A DNA stretch of 64,000 nucleotides from Sorghum bicolor (Eukaryota > Streptophyta > Magnoliopsida > Poales > Poaceae): NCBI RefSeq assembly GCF_000003195.3, contig NC_012870.2, positions 52,906,049-52,970,048 on the forward strand, read 5' to 3'. The stretch's first letter is position 1, and every line of letters starts with the position of its first letter. The notes under the pieces were generated by a model. The model had not been told where the DNA came from. It did not search any database and was given only the letters and a program-made list of their open reading frames with translations. The position numbers were made by a program, and so were the translations under genes. Below, piece after piece: positions 1-10,800 of this stretch.

Positions 1-652
1 CTTGTGCAAGACGTAGCTCAAGCGATAGCTTATTTGCACAATGAATGTAAGCCACCAATAATCCATCGAGATATCACAAGCAACAACATCTTGCTCAACA
101 CTAGTTTCAAGGCTTATGTCTCAGATTTCGGTACAGCAAAGCTTTTGAAACCTGATTCATCAAACTGGAGCGCGCTAGCTGGGACATATGGTTATATGGC
201 TCCAGGTATATATTTTCTCTTTATCACTCTAGAATTATATATGACTATCTGTAGAGTGATTCCTAATTATTTGAGTCCTCTGTTGTTGTGTAGAGCTATC
301 CTACACCTCTTTTGTGACCGAGAAATGCGACGTCTATAGCTTTGGCGTGATTGTCTTGGAGGTGGTGATGGGGAGGCATCCAGAAAATCTTTTACATGAC
401 CTTGCGTCATCATCACTGGAGAAAAATCTGCTCCTTAAAGAGATCCTGGACCAACGATCTTCACCACCAACAACAACTGAAGAGGAAGACATAGTTCTTA
501 TCATGAAGACAGCATTTTCTTGCCTCCAAGCTTCTCCTCAAGCAAGGCCAACAATGCAGGGGGTGTATCAGGCCTTTACTTATCGTCAGTCTTCTAGTTC
601 CTTCCCTGGAGATTTCAGTACAATCACACTGGAGGAGCTACAGGGTGCATGA
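1..652 (+). CDS. LRR receptor-like kinase, 3' end (partial kinase domain)
   Basis: This is the C-terminal part of a Ser/Thr receptor-like kinase; the start lies outside the window. Exon 1 is 1-205 and exon 2 is 294-652, with an 88-nt GT-AG intron (206-293) that splits the Glu codon of the APE motif. Visible motifs in order: catalytic loop [11 protein letters not shown] (an RD kinase), DFG as DFGTAKLL, activation segment GTYGYMAPE, then [18 protein letters not shown] of subdomain IX and the usual C-lobe ending. The wording resembles plant LRR-RLKs of the MIK2-like group, which sit in the plasma membrane, but no LRR is present here, so the subfamily is an inference. No frameshift or stop is visible. 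Just after the stop codon the sequence becomes transposon-derived. Confidence 0.9.
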
Positions 653-690
653 ATACATGAACATAGTGTCTGGCTGCCCCAAAGTTCCTA

Positions 691-834
691 TTGGCATGTG
701 CTTGCTCTCACAACATCAAGTTGTATCAAATGTATGTGAAGAGCTCATTCTTGAATGAAGTCATCAATAGATTGGTCCATGACTCTGTGGAGCAACCGTC
801 TGGTTTTGAAGATCCCAAGAAATCACAAGTTCAT
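691..834 (+). pseudogene. Ty1-copia reverse transcriptase fragment
   Basis: A short reading frame contains LYQMYVKSSFLNE followed by VEQPSGFEDPKK. It matches the conserved copia RT stretch usually written YQMDVKSAFLNG ... VYVEQPPGF. The catalytic-region Asp of the first motif is Tyr here, and nothing of RNase H or integrase follows. It begins about 40 bases after the kinase stop codon, so it may form part of the kinase 3' UTR. It is a dead fragment. Confidence 0.7.
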
Positions 835-930
835 GACTTACGAGCAGTGTTCTGGTATTGGCATTATATGAAAGAATATGGATTTGGCAACGTGGTGGGC
901 TGGCGCCTCCCTATCTGCACCCTTCTATAA

Positions 931-1720
931 CTTGTATGAAGCAGAATGATGTGTTTAGGGTTCAGCCCAAACTGCTCTTGTACCATACTTTTTCTGGCTT
1001 TAGCCAACAATTGCTAATTACATATATAACTTGAGTATGCCCAATTCCATGCTATAGTAGCATAAATTTTGTTAGAAAAAATAAATGTGATCCATCAAGT
1101 GAAACTTTGTAACACATCATGTGAAGCACAAAGTAAAACACAATATACAACGTTATATTCAGTTTTTTAGAATTTACTTGGTTCTGCTGGCAAAAGAGAA
1201 TTTGGAGCATCGGTGCCTCCTTCATGCATGGGCCCGTGCCCTAAGTCATTTTGAAGAAAACTCCATTTTTGTTTAGACAAGCAACCCGTAGTCCATCTAG
1301 CGATAAATGCACATTGAATATGTTCGAATATTTTATCTTCACCTAAAGTGCATTTGGATGCGAAGAGAAAATTGAGAAATTCTTCATTTTCACATGTGAC
1401 ACCCCCTCTCCCTTCCCAGCCCTAGCCTCAGCCCCCCTGTATTTCTTTCTCTCTTTTCTCATCACCACTACCAGCAGGGGCAACCCCAATTCTCGGGTCT
1501 AGTGAGGACAGTACTCCATGCCACATTGCAAGAGTATGGCGGCGAGTAGATGGTGTTGGGTGGGAGTCGCATGGCACAACGCTCATGGCATGTGGTGGAC
1601 ACAAAGCGATGGGGGAGAGCTTGGGGAGCGTGTGAGCTCAGCAATTTCCCCACGTCAGTGAGCCAGGTCACTGCCGGTGTGTGCCCAGTCTACAACCCAG
1701 GGTCCTGCTTTGGTCACTAG
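931..1720. other. Intergenic, nothing recognised
   Basis: AT-rich up to about 1400, then a more GC-balanced stretch (about 1400-1700) with short unconvincing minus-strand frames. I see no domain, repeat or RNA gene. Confidence 0.5.
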
Positions 1721-2567
1721 CACTACTACAAAATCTATTTGTAGCAACAGGAGGCCTTTTATTATAGAGACAGATAGAAATCGAGCCACCTCTATAGTGG
1801 CCTTCAAATGGAGATTCCTTTAGAAATGTATTTGTAAATGCAGTGGTTATTTTCAACCGCCTCTACAAATGCCTCTACTTTTAGAGGCAACTCTATTTCT
1901 GGCCATCTCTAAAAATTGATTTCTCTAGAGGCGCAATTTCATCCACCTCTAAAAATAATAGCTCCATAGTAATTTTGAATTTTTCAAACGATGTTAGATG
2001 GAGAAGCCACCAAAGCGAAAGTTATAGATCTCGAAAAGTTATACAACTTTGTAGTTAAAAATATTTTCATTTAAAATCATCTATGCATGAAAAGTTATGT
2101 TTGAATTTCTCATATTTGAAATTTGAGTTTTTCAAATAACCTCAGATAAAGAAATGACCGAACAAAGGTTATGCAACATTATAGTTGACAACTTTTTTAT
2201 TTGAAATATTATGTGCAAGAAAAATTATGTTTGAATTTTCTCACATTTAAAACTTAAATTTTTCAAACAACCTCGGATGGAGACATCACCAAAACAAAAG
2301 TTATAGATATCAAAAAGTTATGAAACTTTGTAGTTGACGACCTTTTCATTTGGATTCATCTATGTATGAAAGTTTATGTGTGAATCTTATTATTATTAAT
2401 TAGAGGCCCCGATGGAGACATCACGTTAATTCTCACTAGATGTGCTAGGAAAAAAATATAAATCCTAGAAATTCTCACAATAATTAAAAACGTCTAGCCT
2501 TTAATTTGGCAGACTCTAATCATTATCTCCGATAATAGCCATTGGATCTATTTTAATTTATAAAAAA

Positions 2568-3170
2568 TTACCAATCTCTGTCATTATGAAAAATACTTAA
2601 AGTAACCCCTGGTTGTGCATATAAATTACCCACCTCTATCATCATGAAAGATATTTCAAAATAACTCCCTAAATTTGTATATAAATTACCCACTCTTATC
2701 ATTATGAAAAGTAATTCAAGACAACTCAATGAATTTGTATTGAAATTACTAATTAGAGGCTTCAACGGAGGCACTACGTTAATTCTCACCAGACGTGCTA
2801 GAAAAAAAAATAAATCCTACAAATTCTGATAATAATGAGAAATATCTAGACTTTAATTTGCTAGACTCTAATCACCATATCTGATGATAGCCATTGCATT
2901 TAAAAAAATTACCCACCTCTCATTATAAAAAATACTTAAAGTAACCCCTTAATTGTGCATATAAATTTCCCACATCTGCATTATGAAATATAATTCAAAA
3001 TAACCCCCCTAAATTTGTATATAAATTACCGACTCTTATCATTATGAAAATTAATTCAAGATAACCCTCTAAACTTGTATCAAAATTCCCCATTTTATTG
3101 TTATGAAACATAATTCATAATAACCCTCTCACACTACATATAAATTACCCACCTCTCTCAAACTATATGT
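2568..3170. repeat. Degenerate ~60-bp tandem repeats inside the CACTA-like element
   Basis: The phrase ATTACCCACCTCTATCATTATG followed by AAAATACTTAAAGTAACCCC recurs with variation about every 60 bases (near 2568, 2626, 2686, 2912, 2962, 3024, 3085, 3145). Copies are diverged, and the array is interrupted at about 2750-2905 by a partial copy of upstream sequence. Confidence 0.65.
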
Positions 3171-5080
3171 AAATACTAATATATGCTATTGAAAAAAATC
3201 TATATTCATAAAGTATGAGAAATTATTACAAACTTCTAGAAATATAAAATTATCTAATCACAATGCTATATTTGACCATGTATGTACCAAGACATATATA
3301 TTTCTAAATTACAAACTTCTACAACCGTAAAATTAAATAACCATAATGCTATGTTTGACCATGTATACCAAGTAGACACATATACATTAGGATACATATT
3401 TATTTTAATGGCTTGTTAGCATGGAAAATATTTAATTAACAAACCACATACCAATAATATAACACCAACAATTCCCTTTGAGTTATACTAATGCTCCCTA
3501 ATCATGAATTTCATAAGGTGTTTTCAATAAATTTGTATATTTTAACTATAACATTATTATGTCATATCAATATATTTTTATAACTCTATAATACTACATA
3601 CATATAATTATGGCGATATAACAATTCAAGAAGTTCGGTGCTTTGGTGCAATTTGAGTTTTAACTTAATTAACATCAAAAATAATATTAATAAGACATAA
3701 ACTCTTTTTAATAAAAAACAAATAAAAATACTAGAGTTCTATTTAACATGTAAAAAAATTGTACAACTTAGTTTAAATTCAAAAGCTAAACTATAGTTCA
3801 TGAAATAGAAGCAATAAGGGTTCATATATCTTATGGTTAGGTTTTAATTAAATGCATGTCATGCTGAAAAAAAAAGATAAATACTAGAAATACTAACTAG
3901 AGGTCCTTAATGGAGCCTCCACTTTAATCCTCATGAGACATGATAGGAAAATAAAAGATAGATCCTAGAAACTTTCTCACAAAAAATAATAGCTATTAGA
4001 TCTATTCTATTCTCCAAATAATTACCCACCTCTGCTGTTACATACAACAACAAAAAATAACTCATGACTCTATATTTAAACTACCCACAGATGCTAATAA
4101 GAAACATGATCTAAACTAGATCTAAATTTACATCTAATTACCGAGTACTCCAATTATAATAAATAATTTATGTAACCCAATTTTCATCTCATTACTAAGA
4201 AAATTAAATATGCTCTCAAATCTACATCTAAAAGATAATCAATATCTTCTATAAAAAAATATTCAAATAGAGCATGTATATGTTTGTACATTTCTCGCTT
4301 CGATCAATATTAATATATTAAGATTTGATTCATGTAAGCATACACATTGTTTCAGCATGCGTGAGTTATAAATATATACATTGTGTTTGATCAACAACAT
4401 ATTTCCTTGACAACTCACATACTAATGATGGTAACAAATTTTCTAAAACCATATTAGTAACCATGACATAATTTATATAAGTTGTTACTTTATCTATATT
4501 TATATATTTTAACTAAATGTTTGACAGATCTATATTGATAGTATAACAATAATTGCACGTATGGTTCCTTGATATGAAAACTCAATCATATTAAGAATTG
4601 TAGAAGGCTACTGATGGCTATATTTTTTTGGCCCTTTAACATTACTCTAGAATAATTTGATCATTATAAACTTGAGGGAAAAAAATCTATAGCAGCCAAT
4701 AAAAATAAAGTTAAAAAATCAAAATTCATATTCATGACTTAATATGTGTGATGTAACAAAGGTCAACATAGTCAATGGCAAGGTTTAAAACTAATTGCAT
4801 ATTAAAACATAAAAGGTTCTATGCAAAGTAAAAATATGAATATACATGAAAATATACAAGTCGGTCCGCAAAAAAACAATTCATAAGTTTATGATCATTA
4901 CATATAGACTACAAGTATTTATTATATCAATTTTATAGAAAATAAACAAAGAAAAAACATACAATTTAATATAAGCAATTTATTTTATTATATTAAATAA
5001 ATAAAATATATTTATAGTACATCTTTTAAAGTTCTAGCTCGCATGGGTTGATGGACTAGTAAAAAAATTCAAATGACTAA
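3171..5080. other. AT-rich non-coding filler
   Basis: Very AT-rich with homopolymer runs and no frame of interest. A fragment at about 3890-4030 resembles the repeat region above (GAGGTCCTTAATGGAG, then ATTACCCACCTCTG). Nothing else is recognised. Confidence 0.5.
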
Positions 5081-5434
5081 AAGTAATGTTTATCTTAAAA
5101 AGTTATAAAGCTTTGTAGTTGATAAATTTTTATTTGAATTATCTAGAGTCCTAAGTACTCACTTGGAAACTGTATAAAGATAAAATGAGCAGAACAAATA
5201 TTCTAGTTGGACACAAGTGTTGTATGGGTGGGGTGGATAGTGTACAATCGTATGATGAAGCCGGAACTCGTAGGTCTGAGTGTGCCGGTGGCTGCACAAC
5301 GTGCAAATAATCGTCACTTGCGATTGCGATGGCGTGCATATGTTGCTGCCCAATGATGCCCAGTGAGGTCTCCCGATATTTTTTTTTTTGTGCTTTTTTT
5401 TCTTGCCCTTTGGCTCTCTGCGAAGGCTAGCACT

Positions 5435-5702
5435 CAGAGAATCAAGTCAAGGAAACACCAACCAACCAACCATCAGCTGGCGAGGAACAGCCTAACCCTG
5501 TAGCCTATCTTTTTCTTGTTGCGCGTTCTGCAAGTCAGTTTGCAGCCGTTGAAGCACATGTTCTGACGTATCTCTTTCTTGTTGCGCGTTCTGCAAGTCA
5601 GTTTGCAGCGGTTGAAGCACATGTTCTGACGTGGGGTTGGGTTAGGCTGTTCCTCGCCAGCTGATGGTTGGTTGGTTGGTGTTTCCTTAACTTGATTCTC
5701 TG
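5435..5702. repeat. 64-bp nearly perfect inverted repeat (foldback) with 140-nt loop
   Basis: Arm 5435-5498 and arm 5639-5702 are reverse complements with a single mismatch (63/64). The arms carry CATCAGCTGGCGAGGAACAG and its complement. Arms this alike imply a recent origin or maintained pairing. A transcript would fold into a long, almost perfect hairpin of the type processed into small RNAs. Confidence 0.9.
5506..5631. repeat. 63-bp direct tandem duplication in the hairpin loop
   Basis: Copy 1 is 5506-5568 and copy 2 is 5569-5631. They share GTTGCGCGTTCTGCAAGTCA and differ at about two positions. The duplication fills most of the loop of the foldback. Confidence 0.9.
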
Positions 5703-5851
5703 ATGTACGTGTTGTGGGTTATGCGCTTGGGCCTTCCCCTGTTTGAAGTTTTCTGCTGTTGGGCCCGGGCGGAGGCCTGTTTTTGGGTGGCATATTGGGT
5801 TTGTACTTGGCCTACTACGGTGGGCGTCAATGTCGAGAAAGTAGTGTCTTA

Positions 5852-6162
5852 GAGCACTCCCAATGCAGAAATTATCATAGTTTCTATAGACATTAATTAT
5901 GCTGTCACCTAAGCATTTTGTTGATGTGGCAAGGTAGTTATTGAAGAGAGAGCAAAAATCATAGAAACTGGGTCTAAGTTAAAAACTATGTCTACACGAG
6001 ATCCAAGACATAAAGTGGTATGATTGGTTGAGAATGAGTGTGATTGGATAAAAAATTATTGTACAGAAACTATCCATTAGAACTATAGTTTCTATACATA
6101 TAGTGTCTATAGAAATTAAAAGGTATAGAAACTACGTATAGTTTCTTGCATTGGGAGTGCCC
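5852..6162. mobile_element. Tourist-like MITE (PIF/Harbinger type), 311 bp
   Basis: Terminal inverted repeats GAGCACTCCCAATGCA and TGCATTGGGAGTGCCC (one mismatch) are flanked by TTA on both sides (5849-5851 and 6163-6165), the target-site preference of PIF/Harbinger elements. The inside is AT-rich, has no coding capacity, and repeats the word AGTTTCTATA. Confidence 0.9.
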
Positions 6163-6196
6163 TTAGTAGATTAAGTGCTCAAAAGTCTCCGCTAAG

Positions 6197-6286
6197 CGAA
6201 AGAGTCTTTAGCCTAGTGGTTAGAGCACCTAAGTAGCACCAGCAGATCTGGATTCGACTCCCCGTGGAAGCGAATTTAAAAAAAAA
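6197..6286 (+). mobile_element. Short tRNA-derived SINE or tRNA-like retrocopy
   Basis: A box-like TAGCCTAGTGG (6209-6219) and B box-like GATTCGACTCC (6251-6261) are spaced as in a tRNA gene. The body ends in an A tract (6278-6286). A 13-bp direct repeat with one mismatch flanks it: AGTCTCCGCTAAG (6184-6196) and AGTGTCCGCTAAG (6287-6299), overlapping the A tail by one base. That combination is the signature of LINE-driven insertion. At about 90 bp it is shorter than well-known grass SINEs, so it may be a 5' or 3' truncated copy. Confidence 0.75.
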
Positions 6287-6860
6287 AGTGTCCGCTAAGG
6301 TGAAGGTCAAATCTAGGCAGTAAGACACAAAGCGGGTTTCATTCATTCATGAGTCTCCCTCTTACGTGGGGTTTACTTTCCCCTTTTATAGATCATTGTA
6401 GATAAAGTTTTTTTAAAACATTTTCCCTGCAAATGGCAGAGGATATTCTAGGCATATGCCCGTACATATAGGGTCTGTTTGGTTGGGTGGCCAACTCCTG
6501 GCCAGGCATGCTGGAGCTAAGATGTAGGTGTTTGGTTCTCTATTTTTGGGCCTTAGCCAGGCTTATGTTGGCCGCCGTACAGGCCTTGGCCTGGCTTCCA
6601 GAGAACGGACCGTAGGTCCGTTTTTCTGGAGCCTGGCTTGGCTAAGCCCCGCATCAAGTTTTGTCACCGCTCACGCTCCTCCACTCGGGCTTCGCTCCTC
6701 CGCTCGACCCCCCCTCGTGCTCACCGGTGCTCCTCCTTCAGCTGCTGTGCTCGCATCTGCTCCTCCTCTGGCTACCATGCTTGCATCTGCTCCTCCTCCG
6801 GCTCCCGACACCGCCTATGTCTGTTGAGCGGACACTGCCATGCTCACCACTCCGCTCCTA

Positions 6861-7035
6861 CGTTACGCCGATACGTTAGCGATTTGCCGTACGGTATCGC
6901 GATACGTATCCGATACGCCGATACGCTGATATGCCGCCGATACGGTATCGGTGAAGTATCGAGAAAATAGTAAAATAAAAATAATTAAATTAAATACTGA
7001 TACTTCGGCGATACTTTACTTAGCAGCCGATACAT
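6861..7035. repeat. Left subterminal motif cluster (CCGATACG) of the inner hAT
   Basis: About nine GATAC/GTATC words, mostly within CCGATACG or CGGTATCG, lie in 175 bases. Subterminal clusters of short words are where hAT transposases bind in studied members such as Ac and Tam3, so these are likely transposase sites (inference). Confidence 0.7.
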
Positions 7036-7375
7036 CCATCATCTTAGAAGCCCATTTTAGTGGCCCATGTACACAACCTCAAACCCTAGTCCAGAAATCA
7101 ACTCCAGATAGACCGTGGCTTCCTGGTCTCCTGCCGACGCTGCCGTCTTGCGCTCGTGACGGCGCTCGCGGCCACCCACGACAGCGACGCCGACTGCTCC
7201 TTCCGCTGCCAACGACGCACCGCCGCCACCCGCCCGCCCCAGTTCCTGCCGCCGCCGCCGCCCGCAGGCCACAGGTTGGCGCTCAGGTCAGTGATTCACT
7301 TATTCATACAACTTCTCGATCTCCTCCACCTTCAGTCAGTTCTTAATCTGCATTCCATATTGTTCATGTTTAGGG

Positions 7376-9755
7376 ATGGCAAGTGGTAGTGGAAGTTCTC
7401 CATTGTATGTCTCTGAACCTAGCAGTGTTAATGTATCAAGTGATGGGGATAGTGTTGCTGAAGTGAATCAGATCTGTGATGATAAATATCCTCTCTGGAA
7501 GCATGTTAATAAGGTCGAGAAAAATGGTCCTGATGGAGGAAATGCTGTAATAGAGTGTAAATTTTGTGGCAAACAAATATCTGGTAGCTATACTAGAATC
7601 AGAGCACATTTGTTGAAGATACAAAACCAAGGTGTGCACATTTGCAAAAAGGTGACAGTACCAATTCTTGAGCAACTTCGCAAGGAAGTGGTTGATGCTG
7701 AAGCAGCCATCTCCAACAGCAAACCAAAGAGTTTTCCCCTGCCAGTACACATAGGGAGTACAGGATTACCCCCTTCTGGAGGTACAAGTGCCCAGTCAAA
7801 GAAAAAAAAGAGGCAATCAGGCATTGATGAAAGCTTTTTTCGTGAACGCCGCCAAATTGCTGATGCTCTTGTTGGAAGAATGTTCTATACAGGAGGTATG
7901 GAACTTGATTCATTGAAAGAATTTTAGAAGTTGCTGTTTTTTTATCAAAACATTTTACTGATTGCTATTTTTTCCTTGTCTTTGTAATTTGCAGGTGTCT
8001 CATTCTATTTATCAAGAAATCCAAATTTTCGAGCTTTACTAACATATCTTGCAAACACTGATTTGGGTGGATATGTACCTCCTAGTTACAATAAGTTGAG
8101 GACTGCTCTTCTCCAACAAGAGAGATTAAATGTTGAGAGGCTATTGGAACCATGCAAGAGTACATGGCCCACAAAAGGGATTACAATTACAGCTGATGGG
8201 TGGACTGATCCTCAGCGGCGCCCACTCATCAACTCTATAGCTGTAAATGAAGATGGCCCTATGTTTTTGGGAGCTGTTAACACTGAAGGAGAGATTAAGA
8301 GATCCCAATACATTGCTGACAAGTTGATCTCTGTGATTGAAAATGTTGGACCAAAGAATGTGGTCCAAGTGATTACAGACAATGCAGCGAACTGCAAGGG
8401 TGCTGGTATGATAATTGAACAGAAGTATGACCACATCTTCTAGACTCCATGTGTTGTCCACACTCTGAATTTGGCACTAAAAAATATTTGTGATGCAAAT
8501 GCCAATGATGCTGAAAATGCAGGGCTCATGTGGATTAAGGATACTGTGGAGTCTGCGTTCTTGATCAAGAACTACATCATGAACCATGGTATGCGCCTAT
8601 CAATGTTTAATGAGTACAGTAAACTCAAATTTCTTGCTGTTGCTGATACAAGATTTGCGTCACATGTTATTATGTTGAAGAGGTTTCTTGTTCTCAAAGA
8701 GTCTCTTGTGTTAATGGTTGTTGGTGACAAGTGGTCAACATATAGGGAAGATGATGTAGAGAAAGCAAGATCTGTAAAAGAAAAGTTGCTTGATGACTTT
8801 TGGTGGGACAATGTTAAATACATTGTTGAATTCACTGAGCCTATTTATTCAATGCTAAGGGTAGCAGACACAGATAAGGCATGCCTCCATCTGATTTATG
8901 AGATGTGGGATAGCATGATTGAGAAAGTGAAAGACCGTATTTTTTGCCATGAGAGAAAGCAACCTGAAGAAGAATCTGCCTTTTATGACACTATTTATGC
9001 CATTTTGTATGATCGTTGGCTTAAAAGCAATACTCCTCTCCATTGTTTGGCTCATTCTCTCAATCCGAGGTGAATTTTGTTGTCAATTGTCAATTTGCTA
9101 CTATCACTTGGTTCATGTTTTATCACTTTTGGGGCTGATTCATAGTCTTCTTTTATGTAGGTACTATTCTCAACAATGGCTTTCTGAAGTTCCTAACCGT
9201 GTAACCCCCCATGAAGGTGTTGAGGTCTTGGAAATGAGGAACAAGTGCTTTAGAAAAATGTTTCCCAATCCAAAGGATCTTAGGACAATCAAACGACAAT
9301 TTGCTGATTTTTCTCTATTTGGAGCTGGCTTTGCGGATCGTGAGTCAATTGAAGATCGAGCTCTTTTTGAACCAAAACAATGGTGGGGCCTCCATGGTCA
9401 AAGGACCCCAGAATTGAAAGCATTAGCACTGAAGTTACTTGGGCAGCCGGCATCTTCTTCTTCATGTGAAAGGAACTGGAGTACCTATGGATTTATTGAT
9501 AGTGCACTCAGGAATAGGCTTACTCCTCCATGTGCTGAGGATTTAGTGTTTGTCCATAGCAACATGCGTCTACTGTCAAGGAAGTTTGAAGATTATAAGA
9601 AGGGGCCAACTCAGATGTGGGATGTTGGGGCAGATAATCATGAGACCTTTACTGGTGCTGGCATTCTTGAACATGCTGATCTCTCACTCGATGAGCCAGA
9701 ATTTGAAGGGATGATGTTTGAAGATGAAGAAGGCGGATCTGCCACTGAGCCTTAA
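7376..9755 (+). pseudogene. hAT transposase (BED finger, DUF659, hAT dimerisation), one in-frame stop
   Basis: Three exons by eye: 7376-7895, 7995-9069, 9161-9755 (2190 nt, 730 codons, all phases agree). The protein would cut and rejoin the element ends in the nucleus. Domains in order: a BED zinc finger (CKFCG ... RAHLL ... HIC, about residues 35-85), a DUF659-type block around ITADGWTDPQRRP and VITDNAANC (catalytic-core Asp residues), and the C-terminal dimerisation region with SSSSCERNWST. The start is the first ATG ahead of the BED finger in an open frame. One stop, TAG at 8441-8443, sits where the family has Trp before TPCVVHTLNL. I found no other break, so the copy was active recently on this evolutionary scale. 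Confidence 0.9.
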
Positions 9756-9971
9756 ATTTAGCCATGTCTCCTGTATCCTAATATTTATTATTGTGCTGTA
9801 ATAACCTAAGAGCCAGTATTTATTATTGTGTTGTAAGAATCTTAAAACCAAGTACCATAATGTCTTAGATGATTCATGGCAGTATGGCACTAGTAATATC
9901 TTTGTATTGCCATTTTTATTTGCTGATTGTTCTTCTAGAGTGTATTCTGATTTTTTGGCATATTTATATAC

Positions 9972-10067
9972 TTGCCGTATCGGCGTATCCTTGTTTTTGA
10001 AAAATGCCATATCACAGTATCGCCGTATCGGTATTGCCGTATCCGTATCCCGTATCGGTGCAACATA
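9972..10067. repeat. Right subterminal motif cluster (CGTATCGG) of the inner hAT
   Basis: About eight GTATC words in under 100 bases, most as CCGTATCGG or CGTATCC, in the opposite orientation to the left cluster. Confidence 0.7.
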
Positions 10068-10095
10068 GCTCCGCTCGACGAGCCTCACCGCGAGC

Positions 10096-10240
10096 ATGAG
10101 CTCCGACGGCGGCAGGGGCAAGCCAATGGGGACCAATACTGTGTCACGGACGTCCAAGGCCGACTTGCAGTTTCTTGTCGTCTGCATCGCGTGCTACCAC
10201 AAAGCCGGCAAGTACGACGAGAGCGTCGGTGGCGGCGGAG
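10096..10240 (+). pseudogene. Captured histone H2A-like N-terminal exon fragment
   Basis: Starting at the ATG, 48 codons without a stop or frameshift follow the plant H2A N-terminal order: [10 protein letters not shown], then [11 protein letters not shown], then [14 protein letters not shown]2A normally reads RGKPKG, VSRSSKAGLQFPVGR, LKAGKYAERVGAG. Several changes remove key residues (GR of the L1 region becomes VC), so it cannot act as a histone. Similarity stops at 10240, directly before a GT that could be a splice donor. A second partial copy of the start region (CCTCACCACGAGCATGAG) lies at about 10302-10330. The fragment lies inside a hAT-like element, which indicates gene capture. Confidence 0.7.
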
Positions 10241-10330
10241 GTAACTGACTCGTCCCCATTCCCCTGCTCCACCCCTTCATTTCTCTCTCTTCCTTGAGTA
10301 CCTCACCACGAGCATGAGTTCCGGCGGCAG

Positions 10331-10800
10331 CTCCGAATTGTTGTGGAGTGGTTGTCAGTACGGTCGCGGTAGGGTGCAGCGGAGCTGCAGCACCTCAACC
10401 TGTTGCGCCTCCTTGGATGGTGCGTGGCTCTGCTCCTTGTGATTGAGTGGTGCCCGACGAACTGAAGCGGCCACCGTTTAGAACCTGAATTTTCTTCTCA
10501 AGCTGCACACCAGTTAAGATTGGGGATTGGGGTTACTGGATCTGCACTAGCGATGCTTTTGATTGGGTATTTAAGTTGCATCTTTAGTCAACGGCAGTAA
10601 AGATTGTATCAATTGTTCTTGTTCATCGAAACTGGCATTTGATTGCAGATTACAATTACGGCAGCAATGATGATCTTAATTATCTCAATTCTGTAGAAAT
10701 GGAATGGATGGTTCACTGAAAAGGACGAGCTCTAGGTGTCTGATGAAATGACTAAAAGGAGGTAGACTCACCCATTGAAGGAAGAGGTGACTTTATGCCC
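10331..10800. other. Unassigned interior of the outer hAT-like element
   Basis: Mixed-composition sequence with no recognisable frame or RNA. It may derive from the intron or 3' part of the captured gene, but nothing in it shows this. Confidence 0.4.

Larger units (their letters stand above)
1721..5150. mobile_element. CACTA-like (En/Spm) element, left end plus body; right end not found
   Basis: The terminus reads CACTACTACAAAA at 1721, the usual start of grass CACTA elements, preceded by TAG, which could be one half of a 3-bp target duplication. Inside it are typical subterminal repeats: CCTCTAAAAAT/CCTCTACAAAT words (1790-1960) and repeated blocks on the theme of AAAGTTATAGATCTCGAAAAG and TTTGTAGTT (2000-2400). 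A related block recurs at 5090-5150. No transposase reading frame is visible, so it is non-autonomous or badly decayed. I could not find the inverted right terminus, so the right limit is only the last subterminal-like block. Confidence 0.6.
6858..10068 (+). mobile_element. Inner hAT DNA transposon with TIRs, 8-bp duplication and transposase
   Basis: Ends are exact. TSD CTCCGCTC occurs at 6850-6857 and again at 10069-10076. The left terminus CTACGTTACGCCGATACG pairs with the right terminus, whose complement is CTATGTTGCACCGATACG. The 3211-bp element contains one three-exon transposase gene flanked by dense GATACG/CGTATC repeats. An 8-bp duplication, short TIRs and a BED/DUF659/hAT-dimerisation protein are the defining marks of the hAT superfamily. 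Confidence 0.95.

Noticed and set aside
2568..3170. Spaced repeats as a CRISPR-like array
   Set aside because: Units are degenerate with no constant repeat/unique spacer pattern, and the genome is a plant.
5842..5850. AAAGTAGTG as the missing right end of the CACTA element
   Set aside because: It lacks the TTTTGTAGTAGTG context and a matching TAG duplication.
6197..6286. Functional tRNA gene
   Set aside because: No complete cloverleaf is apparent, and it has an A tail with flanking duplications, which point to a retro-inserted copy.
6861..10067. GCCGAT words in the inner hAT ends as a link to the gypsy motif
   Set aside because: In the hAT the repeated word is (C)CGATACG and it is confined to the termini. 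The overlap with GCCGAT looks coincidental.
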